This document shows, in pieces, positions 35,121-46,576 of a DNA stretch of 58,694 nucleotides. A program made the position numbers and the translations under genes. Under the pieces are notes generated by a model that was given only the letters and a program-made list of their open reading frames with translations, made no database searches and was not told the DNA's origin. Origin of the DNA: Glomus cerebriforme (taxonomy: Eukaryota > Glomeromycota > Glomeromycetes > Glomerales > Glomeraceae); the NCBI GenBank assembly GCA_003550305.1, contig QKYT01000298.1, positions 15,738 through 74,431 on the forward strand, given 5' to 3'. Positions within the stretch are counted from its first letter, which is position 1, and each line of letters begins with the position of its first letter.

Positions 35121-36161
35121 TCAAAATTGTAATTGTAAATTATCTTTATTATTGTTACACTTGCAACCGCTTCCCTCTTCTTCTCTATTCTCATTATCAA
35201 AATTGACAATAGTTCTAAAAGTTAAACTAACTCTACGACCCCTTGTAATCTCTTCTCCATTATAATATTCTATAGCATCTTTCGATATTGAATGTTTATA
35301 AACAAATCTACTTGATTTTGTCATTACCAATAAAGATCTAGGTCCTGTATACATAATATTAATTATTAAATAATATTATTCTTAAAAGGGGATTGTTAAA
35401 TGTACTTACTTAATAAAATTATTGATTGATCTGATGAGTCTTGTATATGTGTGAATTTCATTAAACATGATGAAAGCATTGAAAGACTTAATATCACTGG
35501 TCCAAATATTTCTGGCGAATCTGTATGTGGCATTATTCCTAATGTATATATTTTTTTAAAATTAAAATTACCAATATCTATATTTTAAATGAAAAAAGTA
35601 TATAAATATGATGATTCATTAAATTTTTAATTATTGTACCTTGACCGGCTTGATATTCGTTTATTATACACATTATACACATATTTGGATATTCTTGTTC
35701 AACAGATTGAATTATTTTTTGTTCAACAAATCTTTTGATTAAAAAATCTAAAAAGTTTGGTAATGCTCCTAAATTTTGAACTACTTTCCTATTAATAAAA
35801 ATATTCAATCGGAAATAATTACTTTCTATAGCAATAAATGAATATAATTTGTTTTTTATTTACCTATATCTATAACTAAACTCGTATCCGTAATGTTGTG
35901 TTCTTCTCCTCATCTCCGGATTTGGTCTAAAAAAAAAATTCAAAATATAAAATAAAAATGTTGTATAAATTAATAATATGCACGTAATTTTTTTTAAAAA
36001 AAATATCATTAAAATTATATCTACGGTATTCCATTTCCAGACCATTCGCTTAAATCAATAGAATTAATAAGTTCAAATTCTTCCTGTTCTGAGATAAAAT
36101 CTTCAATTATAAACAATCCATCTATAGGAGAAGTTAATGACTGTGAAATTGTAAATGACAT
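35121..36161 (-). CDS. ALKBH8-like: AlkB-like 2-oxoglutarate/Fe(II) dioxygenase, ALKBH8-type domain
   Basis: Five exons (36161-36025, 35926-35864, 35788-35640, 35538-35410, 35344-35121) sum to 702 nt, 233 aa. The iron facial triad is complete: His121 and Asp123 in PHTDSP, and distal His177 in FVYKHSIS; the 2-oxoglutarate Arg is in RRVSLTFR (about 203). The NEYQAGQGIMPHTDSPEIFG block and RSLLVMTKSSR resemble the AlkB domain of ALKBH8, which hydroxylates wobble-uridine side chains in tRNA. There is no RRM or methyltransferase domain here, so this is the stand-alone version. The C-terminus GSGCKCNNNKD echoes the Cys-rich ending of that domain. Substrate in fungi is inferred, not shown. Confidence 0.88.
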
Positions 36162-36472
36162 CCTAGTCGTGTTTGGAGAAATAAATTGTTCTGATTGTGA
36201 CGTGAGAGTTTTTTTTTATAAAAAAAAACCTACATTTGGGGATGCCCGTAGCAAAAGGGGGGGGAATATTCCGATCACGTGATTTCGAGAAATTTTTGGT
36301 AACAAAAAGTAATCTAACGTTACACGGCTCCTATATTGCGCAGCACATATCTGGAAAATTCGAAATCTGAATGGTTATAAAGGAATCGTAGTGGTTTTTT
36401 TTTTGTTTTTCTGTTTGCTCTGCGTTTTCTCGTGTTTTTACTTTCGAATAATTTTATTTTTTCATTTTCAAT
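36162..36472. promoter_or_regulatory. Divergent promoter, ALKBH8-like / Uma2-like genes
   Basis: 311 bp separate the two starts. The spacer contains a G run (near 36256) and TCACGTGA (36274-36281), a palindromic bHLH-type E-box. Assignment is by position. Confidence 0.45.
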
Positions 36473-37448
36473 ATGAGTGTCGCAACAGAAGGTGTAGAAG
36501 AAATGTTATTTGAGGGGACTCGAGAAACAAGGCAAACCTCTAAAATTACTGAGGTAAGTTATGTTTAATACTGTTTAAGAAAAATAACAAGGAGTATGGC
36601 CAACGAGTAACGACTACAATAGATCTGCGCAAAAATTGATGAATTATTGGAGCAAGTGCAAAAAGATGATGTTGTCAAGATCAACCTTCCTGATGAACTA
36701 GGTATGAACAAAGCTGGTGCCGTGTACTCGAAGCGATACATTCGATATATTCCGCTGACAGAATCGGAAATAAGTTACTTATTAAAGTAAGTCTAATTAT
36801 AGTCTACACGCCTATATATCATTTATTGATCTTAGAAATTTTGTATTAGTAATTTAGTATGATGGGCTTAATAAAGAAAGGATTCATTACAAACTAGTAA
36901 ACTCAGCTGAAACGTTCAACCCAATTTGGTATTCAGCGAGTAATGGAATATATTCTATTGGAGGTGCAGAACGTCGACCTGACGTTGGTGTTTGGTTTAT
37001 AAGTTCAACGCAAGGGCAATGCACACATCCGCTTATTAATCAATGTCCACCTCCGGATGTATGGATTGAGGTAACTGTATTAAATCTCTATTAAGGAAAA
37101 TGTAAATGGTTTTGACTTATCAGATCTGAATTCTTGCAGGTATTTTTTGATAAAGATCCGAATCGGAGCAACGCGATAAATAAAGTTAATTATTGTAAAC
37201 GATTCTGGAATGGAATTGAATATGTTGGAATCGCCATACCTGAGACCACTCGTCAGAACCCAAACCCTGGGCAAGCTTCAACTGCTGTAGTTCAACGAAA
37301 CAACCGACCTAACCGACCTCCATATGGTATTTATTGGGACACAAATGGAAACCCACCAGTTTATTTTACATATACCTGGAACAACCATTTTGATCTTACA
37401 TGTGGTTGGAGACTTGATTTTAATATTGTACTTAATGAAATTCTTTAA
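36473..37448 (+). CDS. Uma2-like (PD-(D/E)xK-fold) protein
   Basis: Four exons (36473-36553, 36623-36786, 36881-37070, 37140-37448) sum to 744 nt, 247 aa. The core GIYSIGGAERRPDVGVWF followed by CPPPDVWIEVFF matches the Uma2 restriction-endonuclease-like pattern, in which Asp (D116 of RRPDVGV) and Glu (E145 of WIEV) are metal ligands of a PD-(D/E)xK nuclease fold. Uma2 proteins are common in cyanobacteria; such sequences are also expanded in Rhizophagus, where function is unknown. The third exon uses acceptor GAAAG at 36880 to keep phase. The C-terminus is Pro/Asn-rich then aromatic. Nuclease activity is unproven. There is no bacterial-like composition, so any transfer would be old. Confidence 0.7.
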
Positions 37449-37909
37449 ACTACTTTTCTAAGAAAACTTTGAAATTTTTTTTAGAAATTTTCATTATCTA
37501 AAGCTTGTTGCATATTATCATATTAATTAATATAATAATGATGAAGATGATAAATAGAAATAGTAAAAGTTATATGTACAAATAAAATAAAAATCAACAT
37601 GCAAATCGATATTATTATACAAATAGTATGAGGTATCACGCAAAAATACAAAAGTCAAAAATATAATAATTACTGCGGACTATTTTTTTTTGTACATCCT
37701 TCTTTCTATTCTCAAAGGCGTCATGGTAAACGCCATAAATCGAAAACTCTTTCACAAAGGCGGAATGGATTAAGTTTCCATCATTGGGAATTGTTGAGAT
37801 ATCCTGGTTTCAAAGGTAATTTAACGAGAGTGCTTCAAGCTGGAAAACCTCTTTTCCAAAATCGTACTGCGCATTTCAGGTGACGGTCCACATGATTATT
37901 GAGTATTTC
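37449..37909. other. Intergenic DNA with one unexplained open stretch
   Basis: Within 37695-37885 a plus-strand frame without ATG stays open for about 60 codons, with basic, protein-like sequence (SQRRHGKRHKSKTLSQRR and later GKPLFQNRTAHFR). Its base composition is richer in G+C than the surroundings, so it may be an exon or gene fragment. No match is recognised. Confidence 0.4.
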
Positions 37910-38415
37910 CTAAGCATATACTGGAGAGATACTCGGACTCGTCATTGGTGAGACTTTTCTTTCATACCTTCCATCATGATAATAATACCCTTTATCTTCG
38001 TAATAGCATCCTTCATCATATATGTCATCATCTTCATAATAATCTCCTTCATCATACTTTTCGATTTGGAATTCATCTGAAGAATTAGAAACATGAGTTA
38101 TAGGAATAGGTGTGGTTGTTACGCTTACCTCATTTTTCAGTGAAGCATAGATTTTTCCGGGACTGACAGTCTCAGAAATTTCAGTCACATGATTATCCAA
38201 AGATATTTCTGGAAAGAATAATCTGATGAGTTGTGCTCTTCTATGATCTCTCGAATTTGGTCATTGGTAAGCTTTGAAATGGAATTCGCACTATAAGATT
38301 TGATATGTTTGATTTTATCTAGGCCTATTTCCTTGAACAATGTATAAATTTTCTTTACCCTTTGAATTTTTTTGCACAAGGTATTCCAGAATATATTTGA
38401 AAGATATAGACCCAA
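37910..38415 (-). pseudogene. Lineage-specific ORF, probably degenerate (copy 1)
   Basis: Two adjacent minus-strand frames belong together. The upstream one, without ATG, holds KKIYTLFKEIGLDKIKHIKS then YSANSISKLTNDQIREII, an LFKEIG/DKI helix repeat I cannot assign. The downstream one holds NHVTEISETVSPGKIYASL and then a Tyr/Asp/Glu-rich tail (YEDDDIYDEGCYYEDKGYYY). Joining them needs either an acceptor TTTCCAG near 38206 with an unclear donor, or a frameshift. A second decayed copy lies at 38779-39360. Likely a pseudogene of a multicopy family. Confidence 0.5.
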
Positions 38416-38527
38416 CTCTTGAGATCATACAGTAAGCTTCTTACCTTTTTTTTTTTTTACCAAATTTACCACTATTGTCTTTTATAATCCCATTAAGTTG
38501 AACTCTGAAATCTTTTCTATAGAGAGA

Positions 38528-38778
38528 CTAGCATATAGGGTTGTAAAATTACATTTTAAGATACAAGAATTTTTGTGTAACATATTCAATATACAAAGAA
38601 TTTTTAGAACTGTTCTGATTTAAATTATTGTACACTATTAAAACAATATATTTTACAATTTATATGATTATAATTGCTATAATATTTAGTATAAATTACA
38701 TGTAAGTTACATGTAAGTTACATGTAAATTACATCAAAATTCTCAAAATTAGTGTAATTTTACAACCTTACTAGCATA
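38528..38778. mobile_element. hAT-type MITE with 8-bp target duplication
   Basis: The element is 38536-38770 (235 bp). Its ends TAGGGTTGTAAAATTACA and the inverse TGTAATTTTACAACCTTA are 18-bp inverted repeats with one mismatch. Both sides carry the exact 8-bp duplication CTAGCATA (38528-38535 and 38771-38778). An 8-bp duplication with ends starting TAGGG is diagnostic of hAT elements. The inside holds three tandem TACATGTAAGT units (38699-38731) and no gene. It sits between, or within, the decayed ORF copies. Confidence 0.88.
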
Positions 38779-39360
38779 AGATTTCTTCTTGATTGGCACT
38801 ATTTGCACCATCTTCTGCATTAATAGCTTTATTATATAAGTGGACTAGATGTTTCAACATCATGGCAATGCTAGATTTTTCAGGACCTACGATTTCAGAA
38901 ATTTTGGTCATATGATTTTGTTTTATCGATGACTCATTAGCTTCTTTTAGATAAATAGTTGTTTTAGGACAAATAATTCTTGCTTGAGCTTATTTACATC
39001 CTTTCTTTTCTTGCATTTTGAATCCAAAAGTTTCTGGTCTACTGGCAGAGTATTAATAGCTGATGCTTCAGATGTTATATTATTGTATAACTGAGTAACT
39101 GAGTCAAGAACTTAAGGCCTTTTCTCTTCAAAAGGTATTAGAAAAGTCTCTTGAGCTTAAAGTTTCTTCTTCCTATTGCATTGTTTAATCTCATTACTGT
39201 AGTAACCTTTTTCTTATGTATTTCATCTAAGAAAATATTTATTTCCTTATTTTCTAAGGACTTCTGATCATATTTGTCTATAACAGATATATTAACAGCT
39301 GATACTGATTATCAGTTCTTTGAATAATGATTATAGGTAACTGATCTGCAACTAAATTAA
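38779..39360 (-). pseudogene. Decayed second copy of the 37.9-38.4 kb ORF family
   Basis: On the minus strand, NHMTKISEIVGPEKSSIAMM here parallels NHVTEISETVSPGKIYASL in copy 1. Further upstream the frame is broken by many stops. Tandem duplication followed by decay is the simplest reading. Confidence 0.45.
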
Positions 39361-40133
39361 AATTAGATGAACTGTTGTTACTGTTGTCATGCCATTAAAT
39401 GTTTACAATATAACAAATTGAAATTGATGATTAAAATTTATAAGATTTAGGTATTATTTTTTTGTTTATTTGATTAAAAGATATAATAAAGCATCGTTTG
39501 AATAAAAAAAAAAGGCAGGAAATTTTTTGCGAGACTACTATTTTTCACAAATCATCGATTTTGCATATCAGCATTAAATTGTAAAATGGCGTCATTACAC
39601 CAATCCTAAATTATACAAAATCACAAAATATTGCATTGTCGGGATCTCATTTCATTTCATTTCATTCATATTGACCAAATGCAAAAATTCAATTTTATGA
39701 GAAAGTAACTTGACTTTGCGACTTTGCGAATTAAATTCTCATTTTTGTCAAATGATTTTTTTTTTAATAAAGTAAACAATAATCTTAATTGTATTAGAAT
39801 AATAGCAATTAAATTGTAAAAAAAAAAAAAAAATGGTAACAACGTTTTTACGAATGGATTCCGGTGAACTTACTAAAAAAGATAAAAAAAAAAATCACCA
39901 AATCAGCGAAATTGTTCCGGTAATTATCTTCATTAAATGAGTCAGCTAGATTATATCGGGGTTCGTGATTTTAAAAAAAGATTTAATTAAAAATGGGATG
40001 TGAACCATACTATTTATGGTATAATAATATAAATGTCGTACTATATTATTTGACTCAAACAGGTGTCTGAAATACATTATTATCAATAAAAAAAAAATAC
40101 TTTCTGAATCTTTCTGAATGATAATTAAAAATT
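39361..40133. other. Intergenic DNA
   Basis: No gene seen. A short CATTT pentamer run lies at 39650-39668. A- and T-runs precede the RidA gene. Confidence 0.55.
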
Positions 40134-40857
40134 ATGTCAAAAGAACCAATAAAAATTTTCCCTAATGGACAAGCAGTTATAGCAGGTGATAGAGCAAAAC
40201 CTTTAGCAAATTATCCTCATGCTAGAATTGTTGGAGGTTTCATTTTTGTTTCTGGTATTTCTTCAAGAAATTTTGATAATACGTAAGAATAAAAATTAAT
40301 AATATATATATATATATAATTTTTCTTATGACAAATTTTTATTTTCTAAAAGTTTTTTTTTTGTAAATTTTTAGATATGAAGGGGTAATTAGTTTTAAAA
40401 TAGATAACAAATTGAGTAAAAATGTTAATAAATATCAAATTTTATAAATTAAAAAATTTCTTTCTTTTTTAATTAAATATATATATATGCATATTAGGTA
40501 AAAGAACTTTCGGATGGTTCTTTTCAATTGGATATAAAAGAGCAGACAAAAGCTGTAATTCAAAATATTAAATCTATATTAGAATTATCAGATGCAACAT
40601 TAAATCATTTGGTTGATTTAACAGTATTCTTAAAAGACATGAATGATTATAATGATTTTAATGAAGTTTATAATCAATTTTTTGATGCTAAAACTGGTCC
40701 AAGTAGAACTACTGTAGCTGTTAAAGACTTGCCATCTGTAAGTATAATATTTTAGTATATTTTCACAAAAAAAAAAAAAAAAAATCAGAGTAAAATGACT
40801 TCTTTATTATAGCCAAAATTGTTGATTGAAATTAAAGCAGTTGCTGTAGTACCTTAA
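40134..40857 (+). CDS. RidA/YjgF-family protein, 2-aminomuconate deaminase-like
   Basis: Four exons (40134-40282, 40375-40384, 40498-40737, 40813-40857) give 147 aa, the usual RidA size. RidA enzymes hydrolyse reactive enamine/imine intermediates; this subgroup (start FPNGQAVIAGDRAKPLANYP, then GGFIFVSGISSRN) resembles 2-aminomuconate deaminase of tryptophan and nitroaromatic catabolism. Also visible: VKELSDGSFQLDIKEQTKAV, the loop TVFLKDMNDYNDFNEVYNQF, GPSRTTVAVKDLP with the substrate-binding Arg, and IEIKAVAVVP at the end with the conserved Glu. Exon 2 is only 10 nt (TYEG). The specific substrate is inferred; RidA-type activity is the safer statement. Confidence 0.9.
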
Positions 40858-41000
40858 TCTTTAGTTTACAGGTAAATTCAGCTAAATTTTTCATACTTTC
40901 ATTAACAAATAAACAAATAAAATAATGAAATATATATATATTCTTATTGTACAAGTAATCTTTATCTCGAAATTACATCTAACTAACTATTTCGAAATCT

Positions 41001-44000
41001 TTACAATTCGGCCAACTTTCTTTCCAATTCGTGTACATTATTAATCGGCAAACCACAAGTAAAATTTTCACAAATATGAACTGAAGGCGTACTTTCACCC
41101 GATTCCAAAATACCTTTAATCATACCACATCTTTCATTTAATACTTGTCCATCTTCTTTAGCTTTCAATAAAAATTTATTTGGTATAAATCTTTTTCTAA
41201 TAGTATCAATATATTGTTGAACTATTGTTTCTTGTTCTGGACCAACAATAATAATCTATATGATCATAATAATTTATTATAAATAACAATCTCTTTTTTT
41301 TTAAAAAAAAAGGAAAAAAAAAAAGAAAAATCTATATTTAACATACCTGTTTGATACCTTTCATATATAACATTAAATTTGCTGCCATTGCTGGCATAGC
41401 AAATGGAGATTTATCCATTCTTCCAAAAAAATATTTTAAAGTTTGTTCAGCTTTAGAAGTATAATCTGAATTATCAATTATATTTCCAAGTCGAAGCAAA
41501 TTACTAACTGAAACCGAATTACTATATATAAAATAAAAAAAATGAGAAATTATTCATATAAGAGATACCAAATTAAAAGTTCTTACGCAGAAGGTTCAGC
41601 TCCATCATGGTCTAAATAATGTATACAATAAAGTTAATATAATAAACTTGTATAAGTGATACAATGCAGAGAGAACAAACTAACCATCCTTTAATCTAAT
41701 TAAGATATCCTTTTTATCCTCTCCTACATTGAAAAAACCACCACCACCTTGTTCATCATAAAATAACTTAATTTGTTGGTCCTGTAAATCAATTGCCCAA
41801 GATAGATAGGACTCATTGAAAGTTGATTGATAGAGATCAAGTAAACCTAAAAAAAAAAAATTTCAATAAATGAAGCTAATTAAATATAAAGTAATATGTT
41901 CATAATATACGTTACCTTCAATTAAATAACTGGTCGAAATTAAAATTAAAATAAATTAATATAAATAAAATAAGTTAATTTTAATCATTAGTTAAAATAT
42001 TCTTACCTATAATCATCAACAAACCCTTCAACCTTTCCAGGTTCTTCCCTGAAGCTTCTCAACAATTTCTTTTCATCAGGATTATATAATCGATCTTTAA
42101 TAAATCGGGCAGCACCTTCGGCTAAATCAAGATATTTTTCGTCGCGTAATGCGTCGTATGCCCGTGCAAGAGCAGATATCATTAAACCTTTTTAAAAATA
42201 TAGTTAATATAAAAGATTTAAAAATTATTTAATATATATGTAGTATATATTATGATCACCATTCCAAGATGTGAGAATCTTATCATCTCGATGTGGTTTA
42301 GGTCTTTTCTCAAATCGATATTTTGCAAGCTTTTCTTTGGATTCAGCTAGAATAGCTTTCACTTCATCAAGAGAAATTTTAAATTTTTCTGCTGTTTCTT
42401 CAGGAGTATGACGTTCAATTAATACATTCTATTATAATAGAAAAATTTAGTTAATGTATGCTAGAGATCCAATTGTCAAATAAAAATAAAAATACTATAC
42501 TTTTTCCTTTAATTCACCCTGAATATCTTTTCTGGGATCAACATTTCCATTAGGTTCAACACCAAAATGATATGAAAATATCTCCGAATTTTTATCTTCT
42601 AAAATTTCTTGGATTTCTGATGCTTCCCAAACAGCAAAAGCACCCTCTATTTAAATTTAATTAAATTAACATCATGATTCCATCTTTAAAATTTTAATTA
42701 CTCGGCAGATATAATTGCACAAATTTCTAGACCTCACCCAATTTATGCTCGGCTCCATCATGAGGATAAGAATCTGCATCTTCAGCTGAATAAAATCCTG
42801 CTCCTTCATGATCTCTCAAATCTCGTTCAACGTATTTTATAATATCACGCGCCACCTAAAATAATTATAAATGAGTAAAATTTACGCGTTTGAGCACGAT
42901 AATTATTTTCTCCTACCTCAGCATAATATTCATCTTTGGTGATCAAATAAACTTCAGCATAACTCATCAGCAATTGAGCTTGATCATAAAGCTATTTATA
43001 AATAAATTCTTTTAAGATTAAAATTATTTTTTTTTTTTTTAAAAAAAAAAATATCTTTACCATTTTTTCGAAATGAGGAATGTGCCAATATTTATCAGTG
43101 GAATATCTAAGAGAAAAAAAAAATAATAAATATCTGATTCGAAGCACTAAAAAAAAAATGAAAATTATAAATAATACATACCGATGAAATCCATTTCCAA
43201 CGTGATCTAAATATTTTAGTGTAAATTTTATTAGTTAATATATTTAATATATTCAATTGATTAAATTTCTTTTTACAACATACCATGAATTCCTCCCATA
43301 GCAATTTTCTAAATAAAAAAAAAACAGTGTAATTGAATTAATTAAATTCCAATAAAATATTTTTATGACTTTTTTTTATACCTTCAAAGTAAATTTAACC
43401 ATATCTAGATCTTTTTCTGCAGCTTTTTTTCGACTATCTACAACAGTTTGCAATTTTTTTAAAAATTGTGCTTCATTTTCGCAATCTTTAAAATCGATTC
43501 CTAACGTTTGTCCGCGTTCTTTAATTTCTTGGATTGACATAATTGCAAATCTTTCTTCAGCTTTACCAAGATCTGCTAATGTATAATAATAATGACGAAG
43601 TAAAAAGTGAAATTGTACTGGAGTCGGGAATTTCGGTTCACCTTTATCGATTTAATAAGTTTAAAAAAAATTTTAATTTAGTCATTAAAAAAATTAAATA
43701 TAATAATGATTTAATTAATTAGAACGCGTACTTTTTCCATCAAAACCACCTTCATCATCATCAAATGCTTGAGTGAAATATTGATGTAATTTATGTGCAG
43801 CTTTCATATTTAACGATGGAGTTATTTGATCCGTATTCTTTTTCTACAAAAAGGAAATCAAATGTTTGTTTAGGAAATATAATAATATATATATATATAT
43901 AAACCTTAAAGACTCTTACGTATGAAAATTGACGTAAACTTTCAATAGCTTCTGCTCCAGCTTTTTTCATTTCTTCGCCCTTTTCTTTCCATCTAATTCA

Positions 44001-45512
44001 AAAAAGTATTTATGATTTATCATATTTTATATACGAGAAAACAATGTACTTACAATGTAGCCATTTGATTAAGCAATGATGGAAATCCAGCCCTGAATTA
44101 TATGTTTGCATTAATTTTTATAAATAAATAAATAAAATTAACGCGCAAACACATTAAATCAATTAGCATTACCTTCCATATTGATCCTTTGGAGGAAAAT
44201 AAGTCCCACCAAATACAGCTATATAACATTACGTAAAAACCACTTCAATACTTTACATTTTTTTTAAAAAAAAATTCTAATATTTTCAAGCTCAATACAT
44301 ACGATACAGTTCGGGCTGATCCAATAAATATCAAAAAAATTATTAGAATTATTAATATTGTAAAATTCGACGATATAAATAGACTACACTCACAGTTAAA
44401 AAAACGGACATTGGCCATCCGCCACCACCGGTCATCGATTGGACAAAAATCTTTAACCAATAAAATAAATGTTATTATCGCAGTGTCTCAACCCGAAAAA
44501 AAAACTAAGTTAAAGAAATTTTACCATATACATGCGATCTACATCAGGCTGAACCTCTCTGATATTAATACATTTAAAATAATAAATTTATCAATAAATT
44601 CGAAACGTTCACAAAATTTTCTTAGATTTCGTACTAAGAATAACAATACCTATCGACTTTTAATTTAAAAAATTTTAAATAATTATTAATTGAGATCTAA
44701 TAAAATTGGAGTTAATTTCATTCATACCTTTGACATTCACAAAATTTTCATTCATAATCTTTGCTATATTCTCATTCTCGAATGATTCATGAGCCTACAA
44801 AATAAGCAATAAATAAAAAAAAAAGCGATTGAATCATGAGAATTAATTATTTACTAATTCTCGTCATTGAAATTATAAGGTTAAGACATACCATCACATG
44901 ACACCAACTTTTATTTTTCCAAATTATTTTTAAATCAGTTCACTAGACTCATTTTTGAAAAGATGAAAAAAAAATCAAAATAAAAAATTTCGGAAAACTT
45001 ACTGGCAAGTACTATAACCCACACTTAAAAAAATTAATTTATTCTCTTCTCTAGCTTTTTTAAAGGCTTCTTCACCCCATGGATACCAATCAACTTCACA
45101 AATATTAAAATTATTTTTAAAATTATAGATATATTTTCATAATCATAATAAAAAAAATTTTAGTTATTAATTAATTTTTACCAGGATTATCAGCATGTTG
45201 CTACAACATTAAAAAAAAATTTTTTCTTTATTCTTTACTCAATAAATTTTTGAGTTCTTTAAAATTTTTACTTCAATTTGATAATCATACCAATAAATAA
45301 GGACTTTTTTCGTTTGCCAGCCTGTTCAAGTTTCTATTAGTAGTAGACATATTTCTTATCGTCGATAATCTTGTAGTTGTAACAAGTTTATTATTAGAAA
45401 ACCTAAAATTGGATGTTAGGTTACTATATAAATAATTTGGATTACTAAATTTGTTAATCAAACAACTACTATTGCGTCGCAAGAATCCAAAAGAGAATCG
45501 AGAAAAATTCAT
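41001..45512 (-). CDS. SPATA20-like: Spermatogenesis-associated protein 20 (thioredoxin-like, DUF255)
   Basis: 27 exons sum to 2463 nt, 820 aa, matching animal SPATA20 and bacterial YyaL length. First exon 45512-45291 has a Ser/Arg/Asn-rich, acid-poor N-terminus like a mitochondrial presequence. Then [20 protein letters not shown] and a thioredoxin-like motif [19 protein letters not shown] (CxxC-type Cys pair), [27 protein letters not shown] and VFGGTYFPP. The C-terminal two thirds form the alpha/alpha barrel seen in epimerase-like enzymes: [21 protein letters not shown] block, [29 protein letters not shown]. Six exons are 7-19 nt (45200-45182, 44907-44892, 44656-44650, 44315-44303, 41929-41916 and a 25-nt class), each needed to give the conserved protein. 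Biochemical role is unknown in any organism; a redox function is inferred. Confidence 0.93.
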
Positions 45513-45855
45513 TCAAAATAAACTTTGAATTCCAAGAAAAAAAAGCTACTGTTGATTAAATGATTAAAAAGATCATCTAAACCTTATGATACAAATATTA
45601 TGATTTCTTTATAAAATATTATGTAATAATTATGTAATTTGTATCTTATTAAGTACGATAATCATGAAAGAGTAATCTTTTATGGAATAGAACCATTATG
45701 AAAAAAATATATATATTTAGCACACTTTCTCTCAACGTCAAACATCCGAGGAAATTAAACTTATATTAAACAAGTTACTTTAATTTACCTTTTCATATCC
45801 TCATATTATTCCATTACTATTCCTATGCTAAAAATAACTAAATAATTTATGAATC
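45513..45855. promoter_or_regulatory. Divergent promoter, SPATA20-like / small orphan gene
   Basis: 343 bp between divergent starts. AT-rich; no specific sites recognised. Confidence 0.35.
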
Positions 45856-46146
45856 ATGAATAATCAAAAAGATAAAAATGACGAAAATCGTACGTACACA
45901 GAAGCAGCTAAAAAAAATGCGTTAACATATCTTGAAAAATTTGTGCGTGAAGATGATTCAGCAAATTATGTAATTGATCCAAAAAATGTGATCTGTAGAA
46001 AAAATGATAATTCTGATAAAGTTAGTTGTGTAAAATTGAATGAATTAGATGAAAAAGAAATTTTTTCTCAGATGCAAAAACTTGGATTTTTCTGTGCTTT
46101 AGCTCAAGATCCAAATCAATTTGGGATAGAATGTAAAAAAATATAA
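45856..46146 (+). CDS. Small acidic/lysine-rich protein of unknown function
   Basis: Single exon, 96 aa, starting at the ATG at 45856. Not recognised. The sequence is hydrophilic and mostly helical in look: RTYTEAAKKNALTYLEKFVR, then VIDPKNVICRKND, then an ending LDEKEIFSQMQKLGFFCALA. Composition is protein-like and the frame fills most of the spacer between two solid genes, so it is probably real. Confidence 0.55.
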   Translation: MNNQKDKNDENRTYTEAAKKNALTYLEKFVREDDSANYVIDPKNVICRKNDNSDKVSCVKLNELDEKEIFSQMQKLGFFCALAQDPNQFGIECKKI

Positions 46147-46576
46147 TAACAGATAATGTATTGGTAAATTAATGTTGTATGTAGCTTCTTATAGTGAATT
46201 TAATAATTAGGATATACAGTAAACATTTCTGTACAATTTGTATTCTTTTTTTATTTTTTATTTTATAAATAACAAATAAAAATACCTTAATGATCGACAA
46301 GACAATGTTATGTCTTTATTTTTAAGAATTACTTTCACCGGATCCGTATATAAATAATTGTCACATGTGTCACATCTGACGTAATTTCATTTTTACACTA
46401 TTTGTTTTAAGTGATGAAAATTCTATCTGGCACGCCTATTTATGGTCACGTTAGAATAAAGTAAGGTGATTAGGGTAAGGTGATTTCTGGTGATACGACC
46501 GCTTATAGTTAGAAATTTCATTATTTAAATATAAATATTTGCATGATTTTTTTAATTGGACTTTTAGGAAATCAGA

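Noticed and set aside
38699..38731. TACATGTAAGT triplet as a stand-alone microsatellite of interest
   Set aside because: It lies inside the hAT-type MITE and is explained as internal sequence of that element.
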